The notes beneath the pieces were generated by a model. It did no database searches, was not told the DNA's origin, and saw only the letters and a program-made list of their open reading frames with translations. Both the position numbers and the translations under genes were made by a program. DNA of 31,344 bases. Source: CAKSQF01 sp051868045 (GTDB lineage Bacteria > Bacillota > Clostridia > Oscillospirales > CAG-272). Location of the stretch: NCBI GenBank assembly GCA_051868045.1, contig JBJDZN010000040.1:1-31344 (forward strand). Direction: 5' to 3'. Below, piece after piece: positions 21,169 to 30,132 of this stretch (within the stretch, counting starts at the first letter, position 1; every line of letters begins with the position of its first letter).

Positions 21169-24126
21169 ATGCGTACCCTATCCAAGAAAGCCCTTCCCCT
21201 TCTGCTCTGTGCGGCGATGCTGTTGCCCGCCTGCACCACCCGTTCCCAATCTGCCGATGAGCAGGAGCACTATATTTACAATTCTGCCGCCGCCTTTGAC
21301 TGCGGCGATGACACCTATGCCCTGGACAGCAACGGGCGCATGGTCCTTCTGTCAGAGAAGGGCGAGGTATCTACCCCCGTTGCCGACATCTGCGCCAATT
21401 CCTTCATCTGGGACTCCGACAACACGCTGGTCTACACCGACAGGGACGGCTCCATCCGCCGTTACGATCCGGTGACCGACTCATCCGAGGTCCTTTATGA
21501 CGGTGATCTGGCGACCGGCTCCTTCGCCATGCACGGCGACGAGATCTGGTTTCTGGGTGAGGATGCCCTCTACCGTCTGGATGCCAAAGGAAAGGTGACT
21601 CTTGAACTGGAATTTACCGGACTTTCCGGACTGAATATGCAATCGGACGATCAAATCGTGCTGTACGCCGACAATTGCTGCTACATAGAGGAAGAACCCG
21701 GCGACGTCACCGATTTTGAGATGAACAACGACCAGTACCTTGCCTACCTGTACACCGTTTCCACCGACACGGTGGTGCCTTACGATGAGATGCTGGACGC
21801 CGTCGATGACAGCGTACCGCAATTTACGCAGCTATCATCGTCGTCGGGATCGGGCTCAATCTCCATCAACGGCGTTTCCTATCCCTTTGCCGACTATCCC
21901 GTAGGCTCCTTCTTTTCCAAAAACGGAAAATCCTGCACCTGCCACAATCAGGGAATCTGCGTGGAAAGCGGTCCCAACTGCAACTGTATGCGCTACTATC
22001 CCACAGGCGTCAAGTCCACCTGCCAGGTGGACCTGCTGTCCTCCCAGTGCATGGGCTTTGCCCGATTCTGCATGTGGCGCACCTACGGCTATTTTGACGC
22101 AGGTTCGGGATCGGACAAGTGCTACAACGCCTTCGGAAGCAAGCTGTACGCCGGAAGCTGGACGGCAAACACCATCAAAAACTGCTTTACCTCGGTAGGT
22201 CCCGGCGGTCATCTGCGAACCGGAAGCGGACATTCCCTGTATGTCATCTCGGTATCCTCCACCGGCTTTATCACCTACGAGTGCAATATGTCCACCGCCG
22301 GAAAATACTGCATTATCTACACCCGTACCTGGACCTGGGACACCTTCTATGCCAAATACGGCTCCCGGGATATGCTTTACTACAACATTCCCAAGGATGC
22401 CAGCTACGATCCTTCCGGTGATGTTATGCAGCCCGGTATGTACCAGACTCTGGCAACGACCCTGAATATGCGCCAGAGTGCCACGACCTCTTCCTCTATT
22501 CTGACCACGATCCCCTACGGAACCGCTCTTGCCGTTACCGAAATTCAGGCAGTCGGCTCCTACTACTGGGGCAAAACCACCTACAACGGCTACACCGGAT
22601 GGGTTCGGCTGGACTATGCCGTCTATATTTCAGGTGAAATGACCGGCATCCAAATTACTGCCCCGCCCTCCAAGACTACCTACTTTGAAGGAGACAGCTT
22701 TGACACTTCCGGAATGGAGGTTACCGCCTTTTTCTCAGACGGAACGTCTTTGGTAATACAAGGTTATTCCTGTACAGGCTATAATATGAATGTTGCGGGC
22801 AGTTACACGGTCAAGGTCAGCACCAACGGATTCTCCGACAGCTTCACCATCACCATCCGAAGTCACGCCATCTACCCCACCTCCATTGCCCTGAACTATG
22901 ACTCGCTGGTCTCCATCGAGGGAGATAACTACACGATTGATGTGGAACTTCTCCCGGAGGATACCACCCAACGTTCTATCAGTTGGAAATCCTCCAACAG
23001 TTCGGTTGCCTCCATTTCCGACGGCAAGCTGTCGGTTCTGAAGGCAGGCGAGACCACCATTACCGCTACCACCGAAAACAATCTGACCGCCACCCTGCAC
23101 GTCACCGTTATCGCCATGCCAACCGGAATCGAATGGTCGGTGACCGCCTCCGGCGATCCCCTGCCCGCTCTGCCCGACGGTATCGACCCCCAGGACTACT
23201 CCATGCGCTATCGGGTCAGAGAGGACGACGGGTCCTGGTCGGAATGGATTTACGATGCGGTTCCCCTGAACACCGATGAAGAACTTCAGTGCCAGTTCCG
23301 CTCCTTCACCGTCACCTTTATTTCGGACGGCAAAGACATCTACACCCCCAAGGCAGTGGATGTGAACACCTATGTGGAACTCAAGGACTATCAGCTTGAA
23401 AAGGATGGCTATCTGTTCGCAGGCTGGTTCTCCACCAATCAGGCGGCACTTCAGCTGGACCGGGATTATGCCTACAGTTCCCGTGTCAAGATCACCGGCG
23501 ACCTGACCCTGTATGCCGGATGGATCGAACTGTCCAAGGTTCCCGTCCAATCGGACGATCCCTACTCCACCGGCGATTATCCCTTCGGGTTGACCGGAAC
23601 GGCTCTGAAAGCAGATGCCGACAGCGTCGGTATCCGCTATTTCACCAAAATATCCGGCTCCCTGATCTCCGATCTGGAGAAAATCCATGCGGACAACGAA
23701 GGTCTCACCCCCGGTTCCAGTAACGACACCGGTATCGGATACGGAACGCTCCTGATTCTCGAAAGTGCCCTTTCGGGAGAGCTGACCAAGCCCGCCACCT
23801 CCGCAAGTTATCTGCGGGACGGCAAGGCGATGATCATTCCCGCCGTCAACCGTTTCGAAAGCTTCAACAACTACCTGATCTACGATGTCTTCCTGACCGG
23901 ATTTGCCCCGGAAAACTACGAGGCAGGCTTCATCGCCCGTCCCTATCTGACCTATAAGGACGCCAACGGCTTTACGCACACCTTCTACCCCGAGTACAAC
24001 GGTGAAAATGCCATCGGCGGCGGACTTTGCACCAGTCTCAGCGAGGTAGCGGACGAGGCATATCAGTCCGGCGACTTTATCCTGAGGAACACCATCGAGG
24101 AATATATCTACGATGTCTATCGGTAA
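21169..24126 (+). CDS. Large multidomain lipoprotein: propeller-like, CHAP-like, SH3b, Ig-like and InlB-type domains
   Basis: 985 residues; start at 21169 with GAGG upstream. A frame extending to 21064 begins inside the promoter. Lipobox LLPAC makes Cys22 the lipid anchor. Residues about 35-200 look like a short propeller (DUF5050 type). A Cys-rich segment (Cys256, 258, 264, 271, 273) leads into a CHAP-like/papain-like domain (about 285-405), with Cys294 in SSQCMGFARF and His355 in GSGHSLYVI as candidate catalytic residues. SH3b follows (about 423-488), then Big_3-like (490-568) and Big_2-like (573-655) domains, then an InlB-type repeat ending LTLYAGW (about 735-800). The last ~185 residues are unassigned. 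It is probably an exported cell-wall hydrolase or surface binding protein; activity is inferred. Confidence 0.75.
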   Translation: MRTLSKKALPLLLCAAMLLPACTTRSQSADEQEHYIYNSAAAFDCGDDTYALDSNGRMVLLSEKGEVSTPVADICANSFIWDSDNTLVYTDRDGSIRRYDPVTDSSEVLYDGDLATGSFAMHGDEIWFLGEDALYRLDAKGKVTLELEFTGLSGLNMQSDDQIVLYADNCCYIEEEPGDVTDFEMNNDQYLAYLYTVSTDTVVPYDEMLDAVDDSVPQFTQLSSSSGSGSISINGVSYPFADYPVGSFFSKNGKSCTCHNQGICVESGPNCNCMRYYPTGVKSTCQVDLLSSQCMGFARFCMWRTYGYFDAGSGSDKCYNAFGSKLYAGSWTANTIKNCFTSVGPGGHLRTGSGHSLYVISVSSTGFITYECNMSTAGKYCIIYTRTWTWDTFYAKYGSRDMLYYNIPKDASYDPSGDVMQPGMYQTLATTLNMRQSATTSSSILTTIPYGTALAVTEIQAVGSYYWGKTTYNGYTGWVRLDYAVYISGEMTGIQITAPPSKTTYFEGDSFDTSGMEVTAFFSDGTSLVIQGYSCTGYNMNVAGSYTVKVSTNGFSDSFTITIRSHAIYPTSIALNYDSLVSIEGDNYTIDVELLPEDTTQRSISWKSSNSSVASISDGKLSVLKAGETTITATTENNLTATLHVTVIAMPTGIEWSVTASGDPLPALPDGIDPQDYSMRYRVREDDGSWSEWIYDAVPLNTDEELQCQFRSFTVTFISDGKDIYTPKAVDVNTYVELKDYQLEKDGYLFAGWFSTNQAALQLDRDYAYSSRVKITGDLTLYAGWIELSKVPVQSDDPYSTGDYPFGLTGTALKADADSVGIRYFTKISGSLISDLEKIHADNEGLTPGSSNDTGIGYGTLLILESALSGELTKPATSASYLRDGKAMIIPAVNRFESFNNYLIYDVFLTGFAPENYEAGFIARPYLTYKDANGFTHTFYPEYNGENAIGGGLCTSLSEVADEAYQSGDFILRNTIEEYIYDVYR

Positions 24127-24165
24127 TCGGACGGCGAAACAATCAAAGAAAGGCTTCCATCAAAT

Positions 24166-24942
24166 ATGAGAATAGTCATCAAAATCGGCACCTCAACCCT
24201 GACCCATCCTTCCGGAAATCTGAACATCCGCCGGATGGAGAGTTTCTGCAAGACCCTCAGCGATCTGAAGAACGCCGGTCATGAAATCGTGCTGGTCTCT
24301 TCCGGTGCCATCGGCATGGGCATGGGAAAGCTGGGACTCCGGAAACGACCCTCGGATATGCCCGGCAAACAGGCTGCCGCTGCCGTCGGACAGTGTGAAT
24401 TAATGTACGCCTACGACCGGATGTTCAGTGAGTACCATCACACCACTGCCCAGCTTCTGATCACCGGTGAGGACATCCGCACCGAGTCCCGCCGACTGAA
24501 TTTTGAAAATACGGTGGAGCGGCTGCTTTCGCTGTCCGCCCTGCCCATTATCAACGAGAACGACACCGTCGCCACCGAAGAAATTTCGGTGGGCGACAAC
24601 GACAGTCTTGCCGCCATCGTCGCCTGCACCGTTCGTGCCGATCTGCTGATTCTGCTCAGCGACATTGACGGTCTGTACACCGCCGACCCCGGCAAGGATC
24701 CCCATGCCACCCTGATTCCCCGTGTGGAGTCGGTCACCCCCGAGCTTTTCGCTCTGGCGGGAGCATCCGGCAGTCAGATGGGAACCGGAGGAATGACCAC
24801 CAAACTCCATGCCGCCGCCACCGTGACCGATGCGGGAATTCCCATGGTCATCGCCAACGGCAGGGACCCCGATGTTCTCTACGATATTCTGGAAAACAAG
24901 CCCGTCGGAACCTATTTCGTCGGGCACAAAACCGAAAGCTGA
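24166..24942 (+). CDS. proB: Glutamate 5-kinase (ProB, no PUA domain)
   Basis: 258 residues, the single kinase domain without the C-terminal PUA domain found in many bacteria. The start at 24166 follows CAAAGAAAGG. Motifs of the amino-acid kinase fold are KIGTSTL (6-12), SSGAIGMGMGKLGL (45-58), INENDTVATEEI and GDNDSLAAIVA for glutamate and phosphate contacts, then GTGGMTTKLHAA. It phosphorylates glutamate for proline synthesis; feedback by proline is known in the family. proA follows after 181 bp and proC is further down on the same strand, so the pathway is grouped here with other genes inserted. Confidence 0.95.
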   Translation: MRIVIKIGTSTLTHPSGNLNIRRMESFCKTLSDLKNAGHEIVLVSSGAIGMGMGKLGLRKRPSDMPGKQAAAAVGQCELMYAYDRMFSEYHHTTAQLLITGEDIRTESRRLNFENTVERLLSLSALPIINENDTVATEEISVGDNDSLAAIVACTVRADLLILLSDIDGLYTADPGKDPHATLIPRVESVTPELFALAGASGSQMGTGGMTTKLHAAATVTDAGIPMVIANGRDPDVLYDILENKPVGTYFVGHKTES

Positions 24943-25123
24943 CCGAAGTTTCGTCTTTTTTCCCGAAAGGGACGGAGCCAAGGCAGGAAATACGGATCCC
25001 CTTCCGGATCACTGTCCTGTCAATCGCAGGAAGGCGGCAGAGGGTCCGTTTTGCATATTTACTTGAAAATTTCGCCCGTTTGAAATGGGATTTCTTCTAT
25101 TTTATTGAGAAAAGGACTTGCTT

Positions 25124-26383
25124 ATGAACACAAATGAGCTTTTAATCGCCGCAAACCGATGCAAACCGGTCCTTGCCGCTCTGTCGGACGCCGAAAAGCG
25201 GCAGCTTCTGCATCGCATGGCAGACCGTCTGATCGCCCACACCGATGAAATTCTATCGGCAAATGCCCTTGACTGCGAAAATGCAAAGGAGAAATTGTCC
25301 CGGGTCATGCTGGACAGACTGACTCTGACCGCAGGTCGGATTGCCGATATGGCAGCAGGAATCCGCTCGGTGGCAGATCTGCCCGACCCCATAGGGCGTA
25401 TCCTTGAAAATCGGGAACTTCCCAACGGACTGAAACTGGAAAAACGGTCGGTTCCCCTGGGAGTGGTGGCGATTATCTACGAAAGCCGTCCCAACGTGAC
25501 TTCGGATGCCGCCGCCCTCTGTCTCAAATCGGGCAACGTCTGCGTTCTGAGGGGCGGCAGCGACGCCATCCGGTCGTCGGCTGCCATTGTGGATGCCCTC
25601 CGGGAGGGAATTCTGGCGTCGGGATTGCCCGAAGACGCACTGTGCCTGATTCGGGACACCGACCGTCACTGTGCAGACGAGCTTATGGGAGCGGTTGGGC
25701 TTGTGGACCTGCTGATTCCCAGAGGCGGGGCATCCCTGATCCGTCACTGCGTCGAAACCGCAAAGGTTCCCACCATTCAGACGGGAACCGGCATCTGCCA
25801 CATCTACGTGGATCGGTCTGCCGATCCCGATCAGGCACTGGAAATCATCGAAAATGCCAAGGCATCCCGTCCTTCGGTCTGCAATGCCGCAGAGGTCTGC
25901 CTTGTCCACCGTGAGATCGCAAACTCTTTCCTGCCCCGTCTGAAGGAGCGTTTGCAGGAGGATCGGATCCGTCGGGGACTGATTCCCGTGGAGCTTCGCA
26001 CCGATCCCGCCGCCTTCGCCATCATCGGCGGCGTTCCCGCAGGGGACGGAGACTTTGATCGTGAATTTCTCGACTACATTCTCGCTGTTCGGGTCGTGGA
26101 CAGTCTCGAGGAGGCAATTGCCCACATTGCCGCCCACTCCACCGGTCACAGTGAGGCAATCCTGACCACCGATCCCCTTGCGGCAGATGCTTTTACAGGG
26201 GCAGTGGACAGTGCCGCCGTCTATGTCAACGCCTCCACCCGCTTCACCGACGGGGGACAGTTCGGACTGGGTTGCGAAATGGGTATTTCCACTCAGAAGC
26301 TCCACGCCAGAGGTCCCATGGGGCTGTGCGAGCTGACCTCCTACAAGTATATCATCCGGGGCAACGGACAAATTCGGAAATAA
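25124..26383 (+). CDS. proA: Gamma-glutamyl phosphate reductase (ProA)
   Basis: 419 residues; start ATG at 25124, after GAAAAGGA. A TTG at 25118 is also in frame. It reduces gamma-glutamyl phosphate with NADPH to glutamate semialdehyde, the second step of proline synthesis. Visible features are ESRPNVTSDAAALCLKSGN (about 122-140), RGGSDAIRSSAAI, PRGGASLIRHCVE, and the catalytic cysteine in KASRPSVCNAAE. The C-terminal GCEMGISTQKLHARGPMGL is a strong ProA signature. It lies between proB and the CofE-like gene on one strand. Confidence 0.95.
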   Translation: MNTNELLIAANRCKPVLAALSDAEKRQLLHRMADRLIAHTDEILSANALDCENAKEKLSRVMLDRLTLTAGRIADMAAGIRSVADLPDPIGRILENRELPNGLKLEKRSVPLGVVAIIYESRPNVTSDAAALCLKSGNVCVLRGGSDAIRSSAAIVDALREGILASGLPEDALCLIRDTDRHCADELMGAVGLVDLLIPRGGASLIRHCVETAKVPTIQTGTGICHIYVDRSADPDQALEIIENAKASRPSVCNAAEVCLVHREIANSFLPRLKERLQEDRIRRGLIPVELRTDPAAFAIIGGVPAGDGDFDREFLDYILAVRVVDSLEEAIAHIAAHSTGHSEAILTTDPLAADAFTGAVDSAAVYVNASTRFTDGGQFGLGCEMGISTQKLHARGPMGLCELTSYKYIIRGNGQIRK

Positions 26384-26473
26384 TCTCAGGATCCGGATCG
26401 GTCTGCCTTCCGACAGGAATTCGGATTCAGCCCCGAACAAACCAAGCAACGACAGAAAGGGATGGGTTCTCAC

Positions 26474-27196
26474 ATGATCAAAAATCCTCCAAAATCAAGC
26501 GGAGACGTCTGTACCGGAATCCTGCTGGAGGGCAGGTCCTTCCTACGGATCGCCATCAACTCCCCCTATCTTCGGGAGGGGGACGATCCCCTGGATTTTG
26601 CCGCCAAACACACGGCGGGAAGACTCATGCCCGACGATATTCTCATCATCCGTTCCGAAGCACTAGCCATTTGCCAGGGGCGTTTTTATCCCAGAAACAG
26701 TCCCGATTTCGGCAAATTCACCTCCCTTATGAGCAAATTTGCAGGGCTGTCCGCATCTGCCGAAGCCTTCGGCGATCCACGGCTGCTGGAGATCGCCATG
26801 CGGGAGTGCGGTGCCCTGCGGGTCACTCTTGCCTCCCTTTCCTGCCCCCTGGAGCGGCTTTTTCACGGACACGACTGGTTCTACCGCCTTTCCGGTGAGG
26901 AGAGCCGTGCCATCTTCCGACTGTCCGACAACAAGCGTTCCACCTACCGCCGCTGCGTGATTTTGCGTCCTGACAATCCGGAAAGTCTTGCTGTTGCCAT
27001 CTCCGAAGAGTTAGGATGCCGCACGATGGTCGCCGATCTGCGCCCCGAAAGCGGCACCGCAAAGATTCTGGCATCCTCCGAGTCGGTGCTGTCCAAAGAA
27101 GAGATCGAACAAATTCTCTCCGGCGCACCCATGCAGGTCAACGGCAGACGGGTTCCCCTTGGCATCGTCCGTGCCGAAAAAACATCCGTAATCTGA
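26474..27196 (+). CDS. CofE-like (F420-0 gamma-glutamyl ligase family) protein
   Basis: 240 residues from ATG at 26474; an upstream ATG at 26462 touches the AAAGGG site and is unlikely. The segment YLREGDDPLDFAAKHTAGRL, followed by DDILIIRSEALAICQGR, resembles the F420-0:gamma-glutamyl ligase fold (COG1478/PF01996), where GDxL and a SExxxAxxQGR-like motif recur. In CofE the enzyme adds glutamate to coenzyme F420, but gut Clostridia generally lack F420, so a different acceptor is likely. The middle section (CPLERLFHGHDWFYRLSG) is not typical. Being just after proA, whose substrate is also a glutamyl compound, is suggestive only. Family assignment is moderate. Confidence 0.5.
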   Translation: MIKNPPKSSGDVCTGILLEGRSFLRIAINSPYLREGDDPLDFAAKHTAGRLMPDDILIIRSEALAICQGRFYPRNSPDFGKFTSLMSKFAGLSASAEAFGDPRLLEIAMRECGALRVTLASLSCPLERLFHGHDWFYRLSGEESRAIFRLSDNKRSTYRRCVILRPDNPESLAVAISEELGCRTMVADLRPESGTAKILASSESVLSKEEIEQILSGAPMQVNGRRVPLGIVRAEKTSVI

Positions 27197-27244
27197 CCCT
27201 TCCGATCAAATGAGAAGGAAGAACCATTGAAAGGAATCAAGAAC

Positions 27245-27790
27245 ATGAACGATGCCTTATCCGCCTCCCCATCCCTGACCGCTCCTGCCCTCTGCTGTGC
27301 CTTCACGGGACATCGGTTCCTCTCCTTTGAGCATCAGAAAAGATGCGGGGACCTGCTGGATCGCCTGATTCCAAAGCTGGTCGGGCGGGGGATCACCACC
27401 TTCTATGCCGGCGGTGCCCTTGGATTCGACACCCTTGCCGCCGAAAAAATTCTTGAACTTCGGGATCGGCACGGTCTGCCCCTTCGCCTGATCCTGGCAC
27501 TTCCCTGCCGGGATCAGTGTGCAAAATGGGATCCTGCCGATACCAAACGATACCGGAAGATCAAATCCCTTGCCGATGGCACCGTCCTCCTGTCGGAAAA
27601 CTACTTTGACGGTTGTATGCAGATGCGCAACCGATACATGGTGAATCGGGCGAATACCCTGATCGCCTTTTTTCAGCCCGATAAGCCGGGCGGAACCGCC
27701 TATACGGTGAACTATGCGGCAAAGCAGGGGCGAAAAATCATCAATCTGTACCCCTACTGTACCCAAAGCGGAGGAAATCAGCCATGCTGA
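27245..27790 (+). CDS. YpsA-like SLOG-family protein (DUF1273 type)
   Basis: 181 residues; start at 27245 with GAAAGGA 9 nt upstream. The Rossmann-like signature is CCAFTGHRFLSFE at the start, then FYAGGALGFDTLAAE and LILALPC...WDPADTKRY, then MQMRNRYMVNRANTLIAFF and KPGGTAYTVNYA. The GGALGFD and GGT turns mark the SLOG superfamily, thought to bind nucleotide-derived ligands. Bacillus YpsA affects cell division and stress, but its ligand is unknown. The stop overlaps the next start by 7 bp, so it is co-transcribed with prmC. Confidence 0.85.
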   Translation: MNDALSASPSLTAPALCCAFTGHRFLSFEHQKRCGDLLDRLIPKLVGRGITTFYAGGALGFDTLAAEKILELRDRHGLPLRLILALPCRDQCAKWDPADTKRYRKIKSLADGTVLLSENYFDGCMQMRNRYMVNRANTLIAFFQPDKPGGTAYTVNYAAKQGRKIINLYPYCTQSGGNQPC

Positions 27791-28503
27791 CCGATTTTGA
27801 AAGACGGATCATCTGTGAACACACCGACGACCCCGCAGAAAGAGAGCGGCTTTATACGCAGGTGGATTCGGGTACGCCCCTTGCCTATCTGATCGGCGAA
27901 TGGTATTTCTGGCGGTACACCTTCAAAATCACCCCCGATTGCCTGATTCCCCGCCCCGACACCGAGCGGGTGGTGGAGGCGGCACTGGATAACCTTCCCG
28001 AAAACGGTCGATTTGCCGATCTCTGCACGGGATCGGGCTGCATAGGAATCTCCATTCTGGGGGAGCGAGGGGATGCCCGTGGGGTCGCCGTGGACGTCTC
28101 GGAAGGCGCACTGGCGGTCGCCGCAGAGAACGCCGACCGCATCGGAGTCGTCGAGCGAATGGCGTTTATAACGTCCGATCTGCTGACCGACGATCCTCTG
28201 ACAGGGGAATTCGATCTGATCCTGTCCAATCCCCCCTATATTCCCTCCGCCGATCTTGCAAAGTACCCCGATCTTGCCGCCGAACCTGCCATCGCACTGG
28301 ACGGAGGTCTTGACGGACTGATCTTCTACCGTCGGTTTCTGGACGCTTTCCTCCGGCATCTGGCTCCGGCGGGAGCGTTTGTCTTCGAAATCGGCTACGA
28401 TCAGGGGGAGTCACTCTGCCGTCTTGCCGATGATCGTGGTCTTTCCTGCGAAATTTTGCGGGACTACGGAGGAAACGATCGGGTGGCAGTCGTCAGGAGA
28501 TAG
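27784..28503 (+). CDS. prmC: Release factor glutamine methyltransferase (PrmC/HemK), short N-terminus
   Basis: 239 residues, about 40 fewer than typical PrmC; the N-terminal helical domain is reduced. The start at 27784 follows GGAGG with about 10 nt spacing and overlaps the YpsA-like stop. PrmC methylates the GGQ glutamine of release factors RF1/RF2. Its SAM motif is FADLCTGSGCIGIS (77-90) and the catalytic NPPY is at 149-152 (LSNPPYIPSADL). The PRPDTERVVE segment before motif I is also family-specific. The prfA gene, its usual neighbour, is not in the window. Confidence 0.93.
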   Translation: MLTDFERRIICEHTDDPAERERLYTQVDSGTPLAYLIGEWYFWRYTFKITPDCLIPRPDTERVVEAALDNLPENGRFADLCTGSGCIGISILGERGDARGVAVDVSEGALAVAAENADRIGVVERMAFITSDLLTDDPLTGEFDLILSNPPYIPSADLAKYPDLAAEPAIALDGGLDGLIFYRRFLDAFLRHLAPAGAFVFEIGYDQGESLCRLADDRGLSCEILRDYGGNDRVAVVRR

Positions 28504-28559
28504 GGATGTTTTCCCCTTTCTGCCGTAAATCTTCTATCACAAAAAATTTACAATTCTTC

Positions 28560-28590
28560 TTGCGCAAAAGTTCTGCAAATATGCTATAAT
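28560..28590 (+). promoter_or_regulatory. Extended -10 promoter before proC
   Basis: TGCTATAAT gives a full TATAAT (28585-28590) with the TG of an extended -10. A weak TTGCGC stands 19 bp upstream (28560-28565). The promoter lies 75 bp before the proC start, suggesting separate expression from the upstream genes. Confidence 0.7.
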
Positions 28591-28664
28591 GGACTGTTGA
28601 AAAATGCCGTTTTCCGCCCTGAGGGCGGACGCAAAGCGGGCAGGCGAAAGGTTGGGTCAAAAAG

Positions 28665-29489
28665 ATGTCAAGCTATACCTACGGATTCATCGGAACCGGA
28701 AACATGGGTTCCGCACTCGCCGATGCGGTGGCGAAATCGGGCAGTGGGTCCATTCTGCTGTCCAATCGCACGCCGGAAAAAGCGCACCGTCTTGCAGAGG
28801 CGATCGGTGCCGGATGCGGGGACAATCTGACGCTGGCAAAATCCTGTGAGTTTCTCTTTCTCGGGGTCAAGCCCCAGATGATGGCGGGACTTTTTGCCGA
28901 AATTTCCCCCATTTTGCAGGAGCGCACCCGGGTCGGGAACCGGTTTATTCTGGTCAGCATGGCGGCAGGACTGACGCTGACAGCTCTTGAGGACATGGCG
29001 GGAGTTCCCTGTCCCATCATCCGCCTGATGCCCAACACCCCCGTATCGGTGGGGGCAGGCGTGACGCTGTACACCCACAACGACCGGGTTCAGGAAGAAG
29101 AGTTGCAGCGTCTTCTTGCGGCACTGGATGCCACGGGAGCATTGATTCCCCTGGCGGAATCCCAATTTGACGCAGGGTCCGCCCTGTCGGGATGCGGTCC
29201 CGCCTTTGCCGATCTCTTTCTGGAAGCCCTTGCCGACGGCGGGGTTCGGGCGGGACTGACCCGATCGGTTGCCCTTCGGCTTGCCGAACAGATGCTGCTG
29301 GGATCGGCAAAGCTGGCAGAAGTCAGCGGAAGGCATCCCGGAGAATTAAAGGATGCCGTTTGTTCCCCCGCCGGAAGCACCATCGAGGGCGTGGCGGTTC
29401 TGGAAGCCCGCGCCTTCCGGGGAGCGGTCAGTGATGCGGTAATGGCGTCCTACAAGCGGACTCAGGAGCTTGGAAAGCCGAAGAAATAG
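28665..29489 (+). CDS. proC: Pyrroline-5-carboxylate reductase (ProC)
   Basis: 274 residues; start at 28665 after AAAGGTTGGG. It makes proline from pyrroline-5-carboxylate with NAD(P)H. The Rossmann motif GFIGTGNMGSALADA starts at residue 7. LGVKPQ and RLMPNTPVSVGAGVT follow, then the C-terminal dimer region SALSGCGPAFADLFLEALAD, SGRHPGELKDAVCSPAGSTI and EGVAVLEARAFRGAV. These are strict ProC signatures. It completes the proB-proA-proC set. Confidence 0.96.
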   Translation: MSSYTYGFIGTGNMGSALADAVAKSGSGSILLSNRTPEKAHRLAEAIGAGCGDNLTLAKSCEFLFLGVKPQMMAGLFAEISPILQERTRVGNRFILVSMAAGLTLTALEDMAGVPCPIIRLMPNTPVSVGAGVTLYTHNDRVQEEELQRLLAALDATGALIPLAESQFDAGSALSGCGPAFADLFLEALADGGVRAGLTRSVALRLAEQMLLGSAKLAEVSGRHPGELKDAVCSPAGSTIEGVAVLEARAFRGAVSDAVMASYKRTQELGKPKK

Positions 29490-29522
29490 TCCGATTCTTT
29501 TTCGCTGGGTACCCTGTCAGGT

Positions 29523-29540
29523 GCCGCCGATTTCGGCGGC
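29523..29540. terminator. Possible weak terminator between proC and ruvC
   Basis: GCCGCCG (29523-29529) pairs with CGGCGGC (29534-29540) around a short loop, followed by AAAATTT. The T run is poor, so termination may be partial. Confidence 0.45.
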
Positions 29541-29588
29541 AAAATTTCCGTCAAAACTCAATTTTACAGACAAAGTCAGGTTCAAACG

Positions 29589-30089
29589 ATGATAATACTG
29601 GGTATCGACCCCGGAATTGCGATTGTGGGCTACGGGGTCATCGAATACAAAAATTCCCGATTCCGCACCCTTGCCTTCGGAGCCATCCAGACCCCCGCAC
29701 ACACACCGGTTCAGTCACGTCTGAAGCAGATTCACAAGGAGCTTGCCGATCTGATTGCCCTATACAAGCCCGATGCCATGGCAGTGGAGGAGCTGTTCTT
29801 CAACACCAATGCCACGACGGGCATTATTGTCGCCGAGGCGAGGGGAGTCATTCTGCTGACTGCCGCCGAGGCAGGGGTGGAAATCTACGAATACACGCCG
29901 CTCCAGGTCAAGCAGGCGGTGGTTGGCTACGGTAAGGCGACCAAAGCGCAGGTCATTCTGATGGTCAAGACCTTCCTCTCCCTGCAAAATCCCCCGAAAC
30001 TGGACGACACCTGCGATGCGCTGGCAATTGCGATATGCCACGCCCATACGGGAGGAAGCCGGTTGAAGGAATTCTACAACGTAAAATGA
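29589..30089 (+). CDS. ruvC: Holliday junction resolvase RuvC
   Basis: 166 residues, normal for RuvC. The start at 29589 has only a weak ribosome binding site. The enzyme cuts four-way DNA junctions in recombination, normally with RuvA and RuvB. Catalytic acids: Asp7 in LGIDPGIAIVGYG, the Glu pair in AVEELFFNTN, and Asp residues in DDTCDALAIAICH, which keep the four-acid site. PLQVKQAVVGYGKATKAQV is also diagnostic. ruvA and ruvB usually follow but are not seen: the next gene is an AT-rich methyltransferase, so an insertion or rearrangement is likely. Confidence 0.95.
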   Translation: MIILGIDPGIAIVGYGVIEYKNSRFRTLAFGAIQTPAHTPVQSRLKQIHKELADLIALYKPDAMAVEELFFNTNATTGIIVAEARGVILLTAAEAGVEIYEYTPLQVKQAVVGYGKATKAQVILMVKTFLSLQNPPKLDDTCDALAIAICHAHTGGSRLKEFYNVK

Positions 30090-30132
30090 TGATTTTATTT
30101 TCCATGAACTTTGCGCAATATCTGGAGATACT

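Noticed and set aside
24943..25123. A terminator or attenuator between proB and proA.
   Set aside because: Only a short GGATCC/GGATC-type pairing is present, with no T run; no T-box or riboswitch pattern was seen.
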